Shown here piece after piece: positions 18,832 to 27,308 of a stretch of 64,000 nucleotides of DNA. Within the stretch, counting starts at the first letter, position 1; each line of letters starts with the position of its first letter. Below the pieces are notes generated by a model that was given only the letters and a program-made list of their open reading frames with translations, was not told where the DNA came from and searched no databases. Origin of the DNA: UBA3495 sp964629875 (GTDB lineage: Bacteria; Chloroflexota; Dehalococcoidia; Lucifugimonadales; UBA3495); the NCBI GenBank assembly GCA_964629875.1, contig CAZVRK010000002.1, positions 62,001 through 126,000 of the forward strand, in the 5' to 3' direction. A program made the position numbers and the translations under genes.

Positions 18832-19659
18832 ATGCCGTATTTTTCTGCCGATGGAACTAATTTATTCTACGAAGTCACTGGCTCGGGGACGCCACTACTC
18901 TTTAGCCACGAATTTGCAGGGGATTACACTAGTTGGGATCTACAAGTCCGTCATTTCGCCCGCAAATACCAGGTTATCACTTACAACGCCCGTGGCTACC
19001 CACCTTCAGATGTTCCGGACGACCCCGGCCAATATTCACAAGACCAATCAGTAGAGGACATCAAGTTATTGCTAGACCACCTGAACATAGATCAAGCATA
19101 TCTATGCGGACTGTCTATGGGCGGCAGTGCAATATTAAATTTTGGAATAAAGTATCCCAATATGGCTAGAGGTTTGATAGTTGCCTCAGCAGGAAGCGGT
19201 AGTGATGACCCCGAACAATTCAGGAAATCCGGAGGCACTCTAGCAGATGCGCTATTATCGGATGGAATGGCCAATGGTATTCAGCAGTACGCGACTGGGC
19301 CCACGAGAATACAACTAAGGCGTAAAGATCCCAAGACTTGGGATGATTTTTATCAAGGACTATGTTCCCATTCTGCTCAGGGATCAGCTCTAACATTTCG
19401 TGGTATTCAAATGAAAAGAGAGAGTCTATACACTCTGGAATCCGATCTTAAAAATATGACCATACCCACTTTAATAATAATAGGAGACGAGGATTATCCA
19501 TGCGTTAACCCTGCAATCTTCATGAAGAAAAACATTCCATCATCTGGATTATCAGTACTTCCGCAAAGTGGCCATGCAATTAATCTTGAAGATCCGGATT
19601 TATTCAATCAAGCCGTTCAACATTTTATTTCTTCGATAGAAAATGGCGCCTGGGTTTAG
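18832..19659 (+). CDS. alpha/beta-fold hydrolase
   Basis: The 275-residue protein has the alpha/beta-hydrolase fold. The nucleophile elbow is GLSMGG with Ser95. A late acidic residue lies in IIGDEDYPC and the catalytic histidine in SGHAINLEDP. The strand-3 segment is HEFAGDYTSW, in place of the usual HG oxyanion motif. Esterase, lactonase and C-C hydrolase activities are all possible. Strong GGAGG lies before the ATG. It is a single-gene unit convergent with the F420-type luciferase-like gene 10 bases downstream. Confidence 0.82.
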   Translation: MPYFSADGTNLFYEVTGSGTPLLFSHEFAGDYTSWDLQVRHFARKYQVITYNARGYPPSDVPDDPGQYSQDQSVEDIKLLLDHLNIDQAYLCGLSMGGSAILNFGIKYPNMARGLIVASAGSGSDDPEQFRKSGGTLADALLSDGMANGIQQYATGPTRIQLRRKDPKTWDDFYQGLCSHSAQGSALTFRGIQMKRESLYTLESDLKNMTIPTLIIIGDEDYPCVNPAIFMKKNIPSSGLSVLPQSGHAINLEDPDLFNQAVQHFISSIENGAWV

Positions 19660-19669
19660 GTGAGCCAAA

Positions 19670-20560
19670 TTAAATTCCTAACACTTCCTTAGCTTCTGTA
19701 ATAGCTTCTATGTGTTGATCAACAGAGCCTAAAACGCCTCTCCGAGCCTCAACGGACATATGCGTTGCGGCCATTTCTTCCCATCCTTTCATTTCGTCAA
19801 GCCATTCCTCGGGCTGCTTACCAGGTAGTCTTAGACGGCCGATCATCCCTATTTCGGACGGATCCCGACCAGCATCTCTCGCATATTGCCTAATAGTGTC
19901 CACTGCTTGACGACCCTCATCAGTTGGAGGAAAACTGGGAAACCAACCATCCGATAAAGTTGCAATACGTCGGAGAACCCTGTCTACCGGTATCGGGCTG
20001 TCGCTGCCGCCTGCGCCTAGCCAAATAGGAATTGGCCGTTGGACAGGCAAGGGATTAATGCCAGCATTGGTTATGTCGTGCCACTTCCCATGAAAATCAA
20101 CTACCTCCTGGGTCCACAGGGCTCGCAACACCTCCATTTGTTCTTCGCATCGGCGGCCTCTGTTATGAAAATCCTCTCCTAGAGCCTCATATTCGACGTG
20201 ATTCCAACCTACTCCTATTCCTAAAGTCAGGCGCCCTCCACTTAAAATATCTATTTCAGCTGCCTGCTTAGCCACTAATGCCGTCTGTCTCTGGGGCAAA
20301 ATCAAAATTCCCGTGATTAAATCTACATTACTAGTAACAGCAGATATGAAACCAAGTGTCGTGAATTGCTCATGAATTACGCTCTTGTGCGTGTAATAGT
20401 GATCCACAACATGGGAATGATGATTGGGATCAGCACCCAGTACATGATCGGCTATGAAAATATACTCGTATCCCAACCCCTCCGCAGCCTGCACGTAGTC
20501 TCGTACTGCTACAGGATCAGCTCCTATCTCAGTTTGAGGAAAAACTACTCCGTATTTCAT
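19670..20560 (-). CDS. luciferase-like (LLM) F420/FMN-dependent oxidoreductase
   Basis: The 296-residue TIM-barrel protein belongs to the bacterial-luciferase-like superfamily. The N-terminus MKYGVVFPQTEIG, the central GGRLTLGIGVGWNHVEYEAL and the segment RPIPIWLGAGG match the F420-dependent subgroup (TIGR03619-like). Such enzymes oxidise or reduce small organic compounds with F420 or reduced flavin. Substrate is unknown. AGGAGA lies six bases upstream of the ATG at 20560. It is divergent from the Gfo/Idh-type gene. Several such genes close together are typical of SAR202-like genomes, and a second one lies at 21869. Confidence 0.83.
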   Translation of the reverse strand: MKYGVVFPQTEIGADPVAVRDYVQAAEGLGYEYIFIADHVLGADPNHHSHVVDHYYTHKSVIHEQFTTLGFISAVTSNVDLITGILILPQRQTALVAKQAAEIDILSGGRLTLGIGVGWNHVEYEALGEDFHNRGRRCEEQMEVLRALWTQEVVDFHGKWHDITNAGINPLPVQRPIPIWLGAGGSDSPIPVDRVLRRIATLSDGWFPSFPPTDEGRQAVDTIRQYARDAGRDPSEIGMIGRLRLPGKQPEEWLDEMKGWEEMAATHMSVEARRGVLGSVDQHIEAITEAKEVLGI

Positions 20561-20694
20561 ATACTTCTCCTAGAATACATCCCTTATTGCATGGCCTCAT
20601 CCCCGCACATACAGCCATCCCTATTATTAGCTACCCCTAAATGATACGATACCGGGCAATAGGCTCAATTTATCTTCCAAATCAGGAGGACGCA

Positions 20695-21798
20695 ATGCCA
20701 GACAATAAAATAAGACTAGGTTTAATCGGAGCAAACATACACAGAGGGTGGGCACCCAGATCTCATCTTCCGGCACTTGCCGCAAGCCCAGAATTTGAGC
20801 TTACAGCGGTATGCACAACACGTATGGAAAGTGCCCAGGAATCCGCTAAATTATTTAATGCCAAGATGGCTTTTGACAATTATCAAGACATGATAAATCA
20901 CCCTGATATTGATGCAGTAGCAGTTGTGTTAAAGGTACCGTCCCACTACGAACCTACTATGGCTGCCCTTAAAGCTGGGAAACATGTTTACACTGAATGG
21001 CCGCTTGGCCAGGATACTGCTCAAGCAATTGAAATGGCCGAGTTAGCACGATCGAAAGGTGTTGTAAACATGGTAGGACTGCAAGCCAGAAATAGTCCAG
21101 CTCTATTGCATGCAAAAGAATTGATTGAGAATGGATATGTCGGGCAGGTCATGTCTTGCAAAGTCAGTATGATTAGAGGAGGGATCCTCAAGAGGGTGTT
21201 AGATAGGACCTGGCAAAGAGACGTCGAGCTGGGAGCAAACACTCTAACTATCGCTTTTGGACACACTGTAGATGCTGTACGCTTCGTCGTCGGAGACTTC
21301 GCTTCAGTATCTAGCGTAGTAAGTACTCAAGCCAAGCAATGGACGGCTTCAGATACTGGAGATGTCTTAGACGTCACATCTCCAGATAACGTTATGATAA
21401 ACGGGCAACTATTAAATGGCGGAGTTGCATCAGTACATGTGGCCACCACGCCTTACGCGGGTGGTGGATTAGAAATGGAGATTTACGGCGACAAAGGTAC
21501 TCTATTCGCTCTATCTGAAGACTCTCCTCAGTTGCAAGAAGTACAACTAAAAGGTGCTCAGGAAAGCGAAACCCTTCACGATATCGAAATTCCCGCTAAA
21601 CATAGTAATGTTCTAGAAAGCATGCCTAATGGTGAGCCTTACAATGTTGGGCAAATGTATTATCAATTTGGTCAGGCAATCCAATCTGGGACAAAATGCC
21701 AACCTAATTTCGAAACAGCAGTAGAATTACACAAATTTCTTGATAGCATCAGATCATCAAATACAAACGGTCAGAGGGTAGAAGTAATCCTGTCGTAA
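20695..21798 (+). CDS. Gfo/Idh/MocA-family protein with Gal80-like EWP motif
   Basis: From the ATG at 20695, which has AGGAGG 4 bases before it, the protein has 367 residues. A longer frame from 20641 lacks such a site. The N-terminal Rossmann domain starts RLGLIGANIHRGW, and a C-terminal substrate/dimerisation domain follows. The normally conserved EKP motif, whose lysine is catalytic in sugar dehydrogenases, reads EWPLG near residue 102. That variant is known from Gal80-like members, which bind NAD(P) but do not oxidise sugars. So it may be a sensor-like or altered-chemistry protein; this is inference. It ends at a strong bidirectional hairpin shared with the convergent monooxygenase gene. 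Confidence 0.82.
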   Translation: MPDNKIRLGLIGANIHRGWAPRSHLPALAASPEFELTAVCTTRMESAQESAKLFNAKMAFDNYQDMINHPDIDAVAVVLKVPSHYEPTMAALKAGKHVYTEWPLGQDTAQAIEMAELARSKGVVNMVGLQARNSPALLHAKELIENGYVGQVMSCKVSMIRGGILKRVLDRTWQRDVELGANTLTIAFGHTVDAVRFVVGDFASVSSVVSTQAKQWTASDTGDVLDVTSPDNVMINGQLLNGGVASVHVATTPYAGGGLEMEIYGDKGTLFALSEDSPQLQEVQLKGAQESETLHDIEIPAKHSNVLESMPNGEPYNVGQMYYQFGQAIQSGTKCQPNFETAVELHKFLDSIRSSNTNGQRVEVILS

Positions 21799-21811
21799 AT
21801 ACATGGAAGAC

Positions 21812-21852
21812 AAAAAAGAACTGGTTGCTCTTTGAGCAACCAGTTCTTTTTT
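21812..21852. terminator. bidirectional rho-independent terminator
   Basis: A near-perfect hairpin with arms of about 18 bp and a 3-base TTT loop (21831-21833) lies between convergent stops at 21798 and 21869. An A-run precedes and a T-run follows it, so it has a U-tract on both strands. The core arm reads GAACTGGTTGCTC. Confidence 0.88.
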
Positions 21853-21868
21853 GTCAAATCAAAACCAA

Positions 21869-23119
21869 TTAATCTGCGTTTACAGGTTCAGCTACAATAT
21901 CTTCTATTGGTTCTCCCGTCTTAGTGTCGACTTCAAATGGGCTCTTCAAATCCAGCTCTTTAGCCATTTCCCTAACAGCAGGAATAACCTCTTGACCCAT
22001 CAAACGTAAACTTCGCATCTGGTCATCGTGGCTCATAGCGCCATCACCATCCCAGAAAAATACACTACCAGGACGCAAATATTCGAGCACGTGTCTGATT
22101 TTAGGAATAACTGTCTTAGGAGTTCCAGTGATAATAGTGTAATCCTCTACCTGGTCCTCGTAAGGCCTCCTATTGGTACCGAATCTACCTGCCGGACCAA
22201 ATGCCGTTGCAGATAAGCGCCTGGACGTACGCGAGGTATGCCCCGGCAAACTCATAATAGCGGGATTAGTTTGACCTTCGTTTCCGGCCAAAAACGGATT
22301 GCTAACACCAGATAAATATTTTCTTCCAACTTCTTCAGCTTTCTCTTCTGTCTCGTCTACGTGCACTTTCCATAAATATGCAACATTCTGAGTACCAGAT
22401 TTGTGGCCAAACTCGGCAGCAGTCTCGTGGTACAAATCAAAAGCTTCTTTGGTTGGACCCAACTTAGTAGCGAGCAGAACAAGTGGGTATGCTTTTTCAG
22501 CAGTCCACTTAACCGTCTCTACGCTGACAGTCGACGGAATCCATATTTGCGGGTGAGGTTGTTGTAAAGGCCTTGCCCACGGATTGACGTACCTATAATG
22601 GTAATGTTTCCCTTCCCAACGAAATGGGCCCGGAGTAGTCCACGCCTTTATCAAGAAGTCGTGGGCTTCTTCAAAACGTTCTCTGTTAAAGTGCGGAGGA
22701 GCATTATGCGCGTAGCTCTCTCTACCTCCTCCCCGAACGAATCCTGAGACTAATCTCCCGTTTGAAATCATATCAATCATCGATAATTGTTCCGCCAGCC
22801 AGAGAGGGTCATCCCAAATCGGCAGAACGTTACCTAGAATGATAATTTTTGCCTTGTTGGTGATTCGCGCTAGGATAGAAGCCCCGACGTTCGTCACACC
22901 CTGCATACAAAACGGGGTACTATGATGCTCGTTTAACATTAGAGCATCAAACCCCATTTCTTCAGCGTAAACTTTTTCATCAAGGTATCGATTGTAGAGT
23001 TGGGAGCCAACCTGCGGATTATAATGTGCATTGCTAATGCTCAGATCAGTCGACTGAGTGCCCATAAGACCCGATTGATCGTCTTGCCATGGTTGTTCCG
23101 TAAAATGACCTATCAGCAT
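21869..23119 (-). CDS. luciferase-like flavin-dependent monooxygenase
   Basis: The 416-residue protein is a bacterial-luciferase-like TIM barrel. It begins MLIGHFTEQPW and has FDALMLNEHHSTPF, ISNGRLVSGFVRGGGRESY and a long C-terminal extension. The family uses reduced flavin and O2 to oxidise alkanes, sulfonates, amines or lactone precursors. It is longer than, and of a different subgroup from, the gene at 19670. In SAR202-type genomes such monooxygenases are thought to attack recalcitrant organic matter; that role here is inference. It is convergent with the EWP-type Gfo/Idh gene and ends at the shared terminator. Confidence 0.83.
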   Translation of the reverse strand: MLIGHFTEQPWQDDQSGLMGTQSTDLSISNAHYNPQVGSQLYNRYLDEKVYAEEMGFDALMLNEHHSTPFCMQGVTNVGASILARITNKAKIIILGNVLPIWDDPLWLAEQLSMIDMISNGRLVSGFVRGGGRESYAHNAPPHFNRERFEEAHDFLIKAWTTPGPFRWEGKHYHYRYVNPWARPLQQPHPQIWIPSTVSVETVKWTAEKAYPLVLLATKLGPTKEAFDLYHETAAEFGHKSGTQNVAYLWKVHVDETEEKAEEVGRKYLSGVSNPFLAGNEGQTNPAIMSLPGHTSRTSRRLSATAFGPAGRFGTNRRPYEDQVEDYTIITGTPKTVIPKIRHVLEYLRPGSVFFWDGDGAMSHDDQMRSLRLMGQEVIPAVREMAKELDLKSPFEVDTKTGEPIEDIVAEPVNAD

Positions 23120-23225
23120 ACGAACTCCTTATCCAATCCTCGTACTCCAACTATCGGCAGTGTAGCACCACGCTCAGAACATTGTCTATCACAATCTATA
23201 ATAACAGGGGCAGGAATATTGATTA

Positions 23226-24026
23226 TTAAGACGTCAAGAACCCCTTAACCAAACCAATAAATTCATCCGTTTTCTCTATTTCAGGACGGTGGCCGCATTG
23301 ATCGATAATATCTAATGAAGAGCCAGGGATGGATTTATGATAAATTTCACCAGCACTAACCGGTACGATAGGATCTTCTCGACCCCATATGACCTTCGTC
23401 GGCAGCCTTTTTAACCGCGGCAATACTTGTGGCAACGCTGGATAATGCATATAGGGGCGCCAACTTACCCTGCACGCACTTTCTTTGGCGCTTTCCCAAA
23501 GCTCTACCTGATCAGGAGAAGGTTCATCAGGACACACATCTTTAAATTCAGGGATGGAAGAAGGGTCTAGCACGCTATTTTCGATATATGACTTCGCTAC
23601 CACCTGAAAAATATCATATATTTCGCCTTCGGAAGGACGTACGCCAGCCGCCCCAACAAGTACGAGCTTTTTAAATTGCTGAGGACACCTAACAGCCATT
23701 TCTGCTGCCAGCCATCCCCCAAGAGAAAAACCCATAACATCGACGTTCTCTAACTTCAAATCATCTAAGGCACCAAGAAACCAATTGGCTAGATCATGCA
23801 TACTCATTATCCAATCTAGCTCTGCAGATTCGCCGAACCCTGGAAGCATCGGAATAATTAAAGTCCTGTCTTTAGCAAGCTCCTGATGATATCTTAGCCA
23901 GCCAGGATGGCCCATTTCATCGTGAATGATTAGTAATGGATCACCGGTGCCACCTTTAAATACTTGCAGTTGGCTCCCAGCAACGTCCACCATTTCTTCA
24001 GTCCAGGATTGTGATGCTGTGGTCAT
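23226..24026 (-). CDS. alpha/beta-fold hydrolase, paralogue of the gene at 51105
   Basis: The 266-residue protein has the nucleophile elbow GFSLGGW, the late acid in WGREDPIVP and the catalytic histidine in CGHRPEIEK. It is clearly paralogous along its whole length to the hydrolase at 51105-51890 (shared VFKGG/MFKGG, GDPLL, PGFGES/PGFGDS, RPYMHYP/KPYMHDP, GEIYHKSIPGSSL/GEIYKDIIPGSAL). A difference is the oxyanion strand: IIHDEMG here against LLHGASG in the other copy, so the family Gly is Asp. AAGGAAGG lies upstream of the ATG. It follows the DAO-type gene on the same strand and precedes the monooxygenase gene. Confidence 0.82.
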   Translation of the reverse strand: MTTASQSWTEEMVDVAGSQLQVFKGGTGDPLLIIHDEMGHPGWLRYHQELAKDRTLIIPMLPGFGESAELDWIMSMHDLANWFLGALDDLKLENVDVMGFSLGGWLAAEMAVRCPQQFKKLVLVGAAGVRPSEGEIYDIFQVVAKSYIENSVLDPSSIPEFKDVCPDEPSPDQVELWESAKESACRVSWRPYMHYPALPQVLPRLKRLPTKVIWGREDPIVPVSAGEIYHKSIPGSSLDIIDQCGHRPEIEKTDEFIGLVKGFLTS

Positions 24027-24123
24027 ATCACTATTTCCTTCCTTCGTAGCTTGTAGTTAAGTCACCTGATTGTGAAATCCAGCACAGCCCTTGTCAAGCT
24101 CACACAAAATCTAAGTCACAAGT

Positions 24124-25251
24124 TTAATGATCATGCACAGCCAAGATGAATTTTCTGTTTGGGCGATACGATGACATAAATACTAAATCAGCGTGATCTA
24201 ATATTTCCATTGATGCGACTTGGCCAATCAGTGGAGCTAAAGTTACTCCACTATGAGTTAAACTTATATATACATTAGATGATTCCTGAGTCCATCCGAT
24301 AACCGGATAACTATCAAGTGGCATAGGACGATAGCCAACAGGCTCTGCAATAGCCTCTGTTCCCGCTAACTCGGGGAAATAGTGAGTAGCCCGACCAAGT
24401 AGTTCAGTAGCGTGCTGCGGAGAATCGTCCAAAGCCATGCTTTCTTGGCTACCTTCTCCAATCATGAATGATCCATCCATAAGCTGTCGGATATGCACTT
24501 GACGCTCACGTTGATTAATCGGAGGCATATATACTACTGGGACATTGTTTAACAATGAAGGCCTAGCGTCAGTCCTGACTACTACTCCCGGGCTTTCCTG
24601 CTGTGGAACGTCTGCGCCAATCATTGCCGCTAACCGAGAGGTATCAACGCCAGCCGCAATTACCACCACATCGCACTCTAGATCGCCATTATTAGTAACA
24701 ACCTTATTCACTTTACCCTGGTTATCTCTGACTAAGCTGAGTACTTCGGTGTTAATTAGAACTGTTCCTCCCAATTCAGACACTTTCTGAACACAAGCTT
24801 CTACAACCCTAGGAGGTTCAACGTGTCCTTCAATCTCACTGTATTCAGCTATAGACACAGGACCAGGCTCTAACCCCGGAACCATTGCACATAGGCTATC
24901 TGAAGAAATTTCTCTGATAGGATATCCCCAATCCTGTAGAAGTTTGGTTCTCTGGCGTAACTCATCGGCTCTGTGAGTCTCAGCTTCCCAACTAACCTTT
25001 CCACCCCAGCGTAAACCAACGTCTCTATTCAGCTTTTGAACAAACCTCTCCCACATCTCCAAGGATCGTCTATTTAGATCATGATATTCAAAAGGAGATT
25101 TTGGGCCAGCGTTTATCCAGGCGAAAGAATGACTAGAAGCTCCAGTACCAGGCTTATTCTTGTCTACCAATGTTACATCTGCACCTCTTGCTGCCAGATG
25201 ATAACCTATGCTGGCACCTACAATCCCTGCACCAATAACAACTGCTTTCAT
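24124..25251 (-). CDS. DAO-family FAD-dependent amine/amino-acid oxidoreductase
   Basis: The 375-residue protein begins with the dinucleotide-binding GAGIVGASIGYHLA and the acidic end of strand 2 (TLVDKN). It continues GTGASSHSFAWINAG, the pattern of glycine oxidase/D-amino-acid dehydrogenase/sarcosine oxidase-like flavoproteins. A C-terminal FAD contact reads YISLTHSGVTLAPLIG. It would oxidise a secondary or primary amine to an imine; the substrate is unknown. It is the first gene of a minus-strand run with the hydrolase at 23226, about 97 bases apart. Confidence 0.83.
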   Translation of the reverse strand: MKAVVIGAGIVGASIGYHLAARGADVTLVDKNKPGTGASSHSFAWINAGPKSPFEYHDLNRRSLEMWERFVQKLNRDVGLRWGGKVSWEAETHRADELRQRTKLLQDWGYPIREISSDSLCAMVPGLEPGPVSIAEYSEIEGHVEPPRVVEACVQKVSELGGTVLINTEVLSLVRDNQGKVNKVVTNNGDLECDVVVIAAGVDTSRLAAMIGADVPQQESPGVVVRTDARPSLLNNVPVVYMPPINQRERQVHIRQLMDGSFMIGEGSQESMALDDSPQHATELLGRATHYFPELAGTEAIAEPVGYRPMPLDSYPVIGWTQESSNVYISLTHSGVTLAPLIGQVASMEILDHADLVFMSSYRPNRKFILAVHDH

Positions 25252-25312
25252 AGTCTATTCCTTATTCCAATCTGCTATATCTGAACAATAACTTATTGTC
25301 GATACAGATACA

Positions 25313-25349
25313 ACAACAGCGCCTGTCCATTGTGGACAGGCGCTGTTGT
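25313..25349 (-). terminator. strong hairpin, probable terminator of the zinc-ribbon gene
   Basis: Perfect 16-bp arms (25313-25328 and 25334-25349) surround a 5-base loop. It lies 24 bases after the stop of the minus-strand gene ending at 25373 and before the DAO gene start at 25251. The minus-strand side has only a short T-rich tail, so termination efficiency is uncertain. Confidence 0.65.
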
Positions 25350-25372
25350 AAAAAGTCGACCGCAAATATTAT

Positions 25373-26365
25373 TTAAGCTGATACTGTAGCTATTAGTTCC
25401 TTAGTGCCAGGTATTCGATCACGATTATGCCAAATAACATCTAGCTCACCTTTGGACTGCATACGGGCAAGTTCTTTACTACAGTTATGGTAGGAATATC
25501 CTCCTCTAGCATCATGGTCGTTATGCGCCCGACACCACTCAACTACAGATCCCCACCAGACATCATTAACCGTTACCGGCTTACCTGTCTTACGTACAGA
25601 CTTAGTAGTTGTAGAGATAGCCTTCGGCTCTTCAGTTCGGATCTGCGTTAATTCCTTGAGATCTGCCGAAACTTCCGTTGATTCTGGAACCTGCAACCCA
25701 CAATACGGACATCGTTCTCCGGCAACGTATAATTGTAGGAATTCGGTATCCTCATTCCACCGCCAGTGAGTTACAGGCGGGCACTTGTCGCACTCATAAC
25801 AAGACCCTAGTTCGTCACCATTCATTCGGCTCAGTTTAGTTCCACAAAAGTAACAATGCGCTCCACGTTTCATATCACCTACCACCTCATCATCAGATTC
25901 TAAATATGGGTATATCGAATAGACTAAGTCCGGATCTTCTTCGCTTTGGTCATAAAACTCACTAGCTACCGCAGGCTTATTGGGAGGAGTGTAAAATGCT
26001 ATAAAATCCTCAACTTGTTTCTCACTAGGGGCGTCCAAATCCGCTACCAAACAACCCTTCAAGTAGACGTCTTGTTCGAATTGCCCCCCCTTGGCTTTGT
26101 TGTAATCAATTAACCGTCGTTCTACCCATTGTTCAGCTAACTTACGAAGTTGTTGGGTATTCATTCGGTAGTACGGAGCTTTACTATGGTTGCCCTGACG
26201 CAATATAGACCACACATCGGCGGGGATCGTTAGTTTTAAAGATCCATTTGCACCCTTAAGTGCCTCCATCGGAAACTCAACATTAACAGCCCAACTCTCT
26301 AAACCCTCTTCATAGAGAGTCCATTCTTCAGTCTGCTTGATTATTTTTCTAGGATCTTCCTGCAT
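25373..26365 (-). CDS. uncharacterised zinc-ribbon protein
   Basis: I do not recognise this 330-residue protein. The first 160 residues are mixed and acidic. Around residues 170-190 there is a ribbon of CYFCG then CYECDKC, and around 218 a further CPYCG, giving at least one zinc ribbon and an extra knuckle. A Ser/Thr/Lys-rich linker (about 230-260) leads to a C-terminal domain with WWGSVVEWCRAHNDHDARGG and ELARMQSKGELDVIW that could be a winged helix. It follows an Xre-type regulator by 29 bases on the same strand, so the two form an operon, and ends at a strong hairpin. A role in nucleic-acid binding or regulation is plausible but unproven. Confidence 0.7.
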   Translation of the reverse strand: MQEDPRKIIKQTEEWTLYEEGLESWAVNVEFPMEALKGANGSLKLTIPADVWSILRQGNHSKAPYYRMNTQQLRKLAEQWVERRLIDYNKAKGGQFEQDVYLKGCLVADLDAPSEKQVEDFIAFYTPPNKPAVASEFYDQSEEDPDLVYSIYPYLESDDEVVGDMKRGAHCYFCGTKLSRMNGDELGSCYECDKCPPVTHWRWNEDTEFLQLYVAGERCPYCGLQVPESTEVSADLKELTQIRTEEPKAISTTTKSVRKTGKPVTVNDVWWGSVVEWCRAHNDHDARGGYSYHNCSKELARMQSKGELDVIWHNRDRIPGTKELIATVSA

Positions 26366-26394
26366 ACCCTCGCCCTATCACTGCTCTTGACCCT

Positions 26395-26607
26395 TTATAT
26401 CAATCTTCCTTGGTCACTAGTTAACTCTTCAACATTAACGTTAAGAGCCTGGGCAAGTTTTCTGATAGTGCTCGGGGACGGTTTCTGCTTCCCATTCTCT
26501 ATCCTATTTATTGTGCCCCGGCTAACGTCGCTCATCAGCGCTAACTCACTAAGAGACAGAGCCCTTCTCTCTCTAAGCATTTTCAGGTTCCCGTTAGCCA
26601 CAACCAC
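26395..26607 (-). CDS. Xre-family HTH transcriptional regulator
   Basis: The 70-residue protein is almost entirely one cro/C1-type helix-turn-helix: LKMLRERRALSLSELALMSD, then VSRGTINRIENGK as recognition helix, then PSPSTIRKLAQAL and VEELT. No ATG is available in frame; GTG at 26607 gives the sensible N-terminus. It lies 29 bases before the zinc-ribbon gene and is probably its regulator or partner. A small inverted repeat about 37 bases upstream (26644-26660) is a candidate operator. Confidence 0.82.
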   Translation of the reverse strand: MVVANGNLKMLRERRALSLSELALMSDVSRGTINRIENGKQKPSPSTIRKLAQALNVNVEELTSDQGRLI

Positions 26608-26643
26608 CCACCATGCTCTTGACGTATCGATTTCGTAATCATT

Positions 26644-26660
26644 CTATAACTATATTATAG
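26644..26660. promoter_or_regulatory. inverted repeat and TATAAT upstream of the Xre gene
   Basis: The dyad CTATAA-N5-TTATAG lies upstream of the GTG at 26607. On the minus strand it contains a TATAAT hexamer, so a regulator bound here would cover the -10 region. Candidate autoregulatory operator; no consensus -35 at proper spacing is evident. Confidence 0.4.
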
Positions 26661-26763
26661 TCATTGCAATAACCAATTTAGGACGTACGGATACATCAGA
26701 AACGACCCCTAATAAAAGGCTCACGAACAGGAAATTGGGACCAGGCAATCATCAGTAGAATGA

Positions 26764-26838
26764 TGGAGCGGGTGAAGAGATTCGAACTCTCGACTTTTTG
26801 CTTGGGAAGCAAACGCTCTACCCCTGAGCTACACCCGC
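26764..26838 (-). tRNA. tRNA-Gly (anticodon CCC)
   Basis: Read on the minus strand it folds as a full cloverleaf. The acceptor stem GCGGGTG pairs with CACCCGC. The D arm is AGCTCAGGGGTAGAGC. The anticodon stem TTTGC/GCAAA holds the loop TTCCCAA, giving anticodon CCC. The T arm is GAGAGTTCGAATCTC. The discriminator base is T, and the CCA end is encoded. An extended -10 element (TGCTATAAT) lies about 14 bases upstream on the same strand, at 26852-26860. The genes on both sides are unrelated; no integrase or repeated tRNA end is seen. Confidence 0.95.
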
Positions 26839-26936
26839 ACCAAGAGGATAAATTATAGCACTTTTAAGCACGAAATGGGCGTTTGCTTACCATCCAGAGA
26901 CCCGAAGAGTTTGGGGCAGGCCGTGGCTCCTAGTCG

Positions 26937-27209
26937 TTAATTGATTCTATCAAGTGAGTAAATGATGTCGGTATTATTATGGGCTTTATCCCACTCAACC
27001 ATCTTAGGCGATGACATAATTTGTTGAAGTCGTTCCTGATCTGTAACGTTTACAATTGTGATGATTTTACTAAACCCTGGTTCGTTAGTGTTGACCACCC
27101 CACACTCCCACTCTGATGCACAAGATTTGAATTCTTCTTCCAATTCCTTCATGATCGACATGAAGTCATCTACATCACCTTGATAACTTGAGACAACACA
27201 AAGATTCAT
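26937..27209 (-). CDS. small soluble protein, possible ferredoxin-like dimeric alpha+beta fold
   Basis: The 90-residue protein has a beta-alpha-beta pattern: MNLCVVSSYQG, helix DDFMSIMKELEEEFKS, strand ECGVVNTN, strand KIITIVNVTD, helix QERLQQIMSSPKMVEWDKAHN, strand DIIYSLDRI. This resembles small stress/antibiotic-monooxygenase-like barrel proteins (for example DUF3764), but I cannot assign a function. Good GAGGAG ribosome site before the ATG at 27209. It stands alone between the tRNA and a small membrane protein gene. Confidence 0.6.
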   Translation of the reverse strand: MNLCVVSSYQGDVDDFMSIMKELEEEFKSCASEWECGVVNTNEPGFSKIITIVNVTDQERLQQIMSSPKMVEWDKAHNNTDIIYSLDRIN

Positions 27210-27308
27210 AGTAATTCTCCTCGCTGATTTAGCTTATGGATTGGTAATTTATTACTGCGACCTGTAGCCACACATAATTTCTTATAAGAAATTCCTCTAA
27301 TTGATCAT

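Noticed and set aside
26764..26838. tRNA-Gly as an integration site for a mobile island covering the Xre/zinc-ribbon pair
   Set aside because: No integrase, transposase or repeated tRNA 3' end is seen near it.
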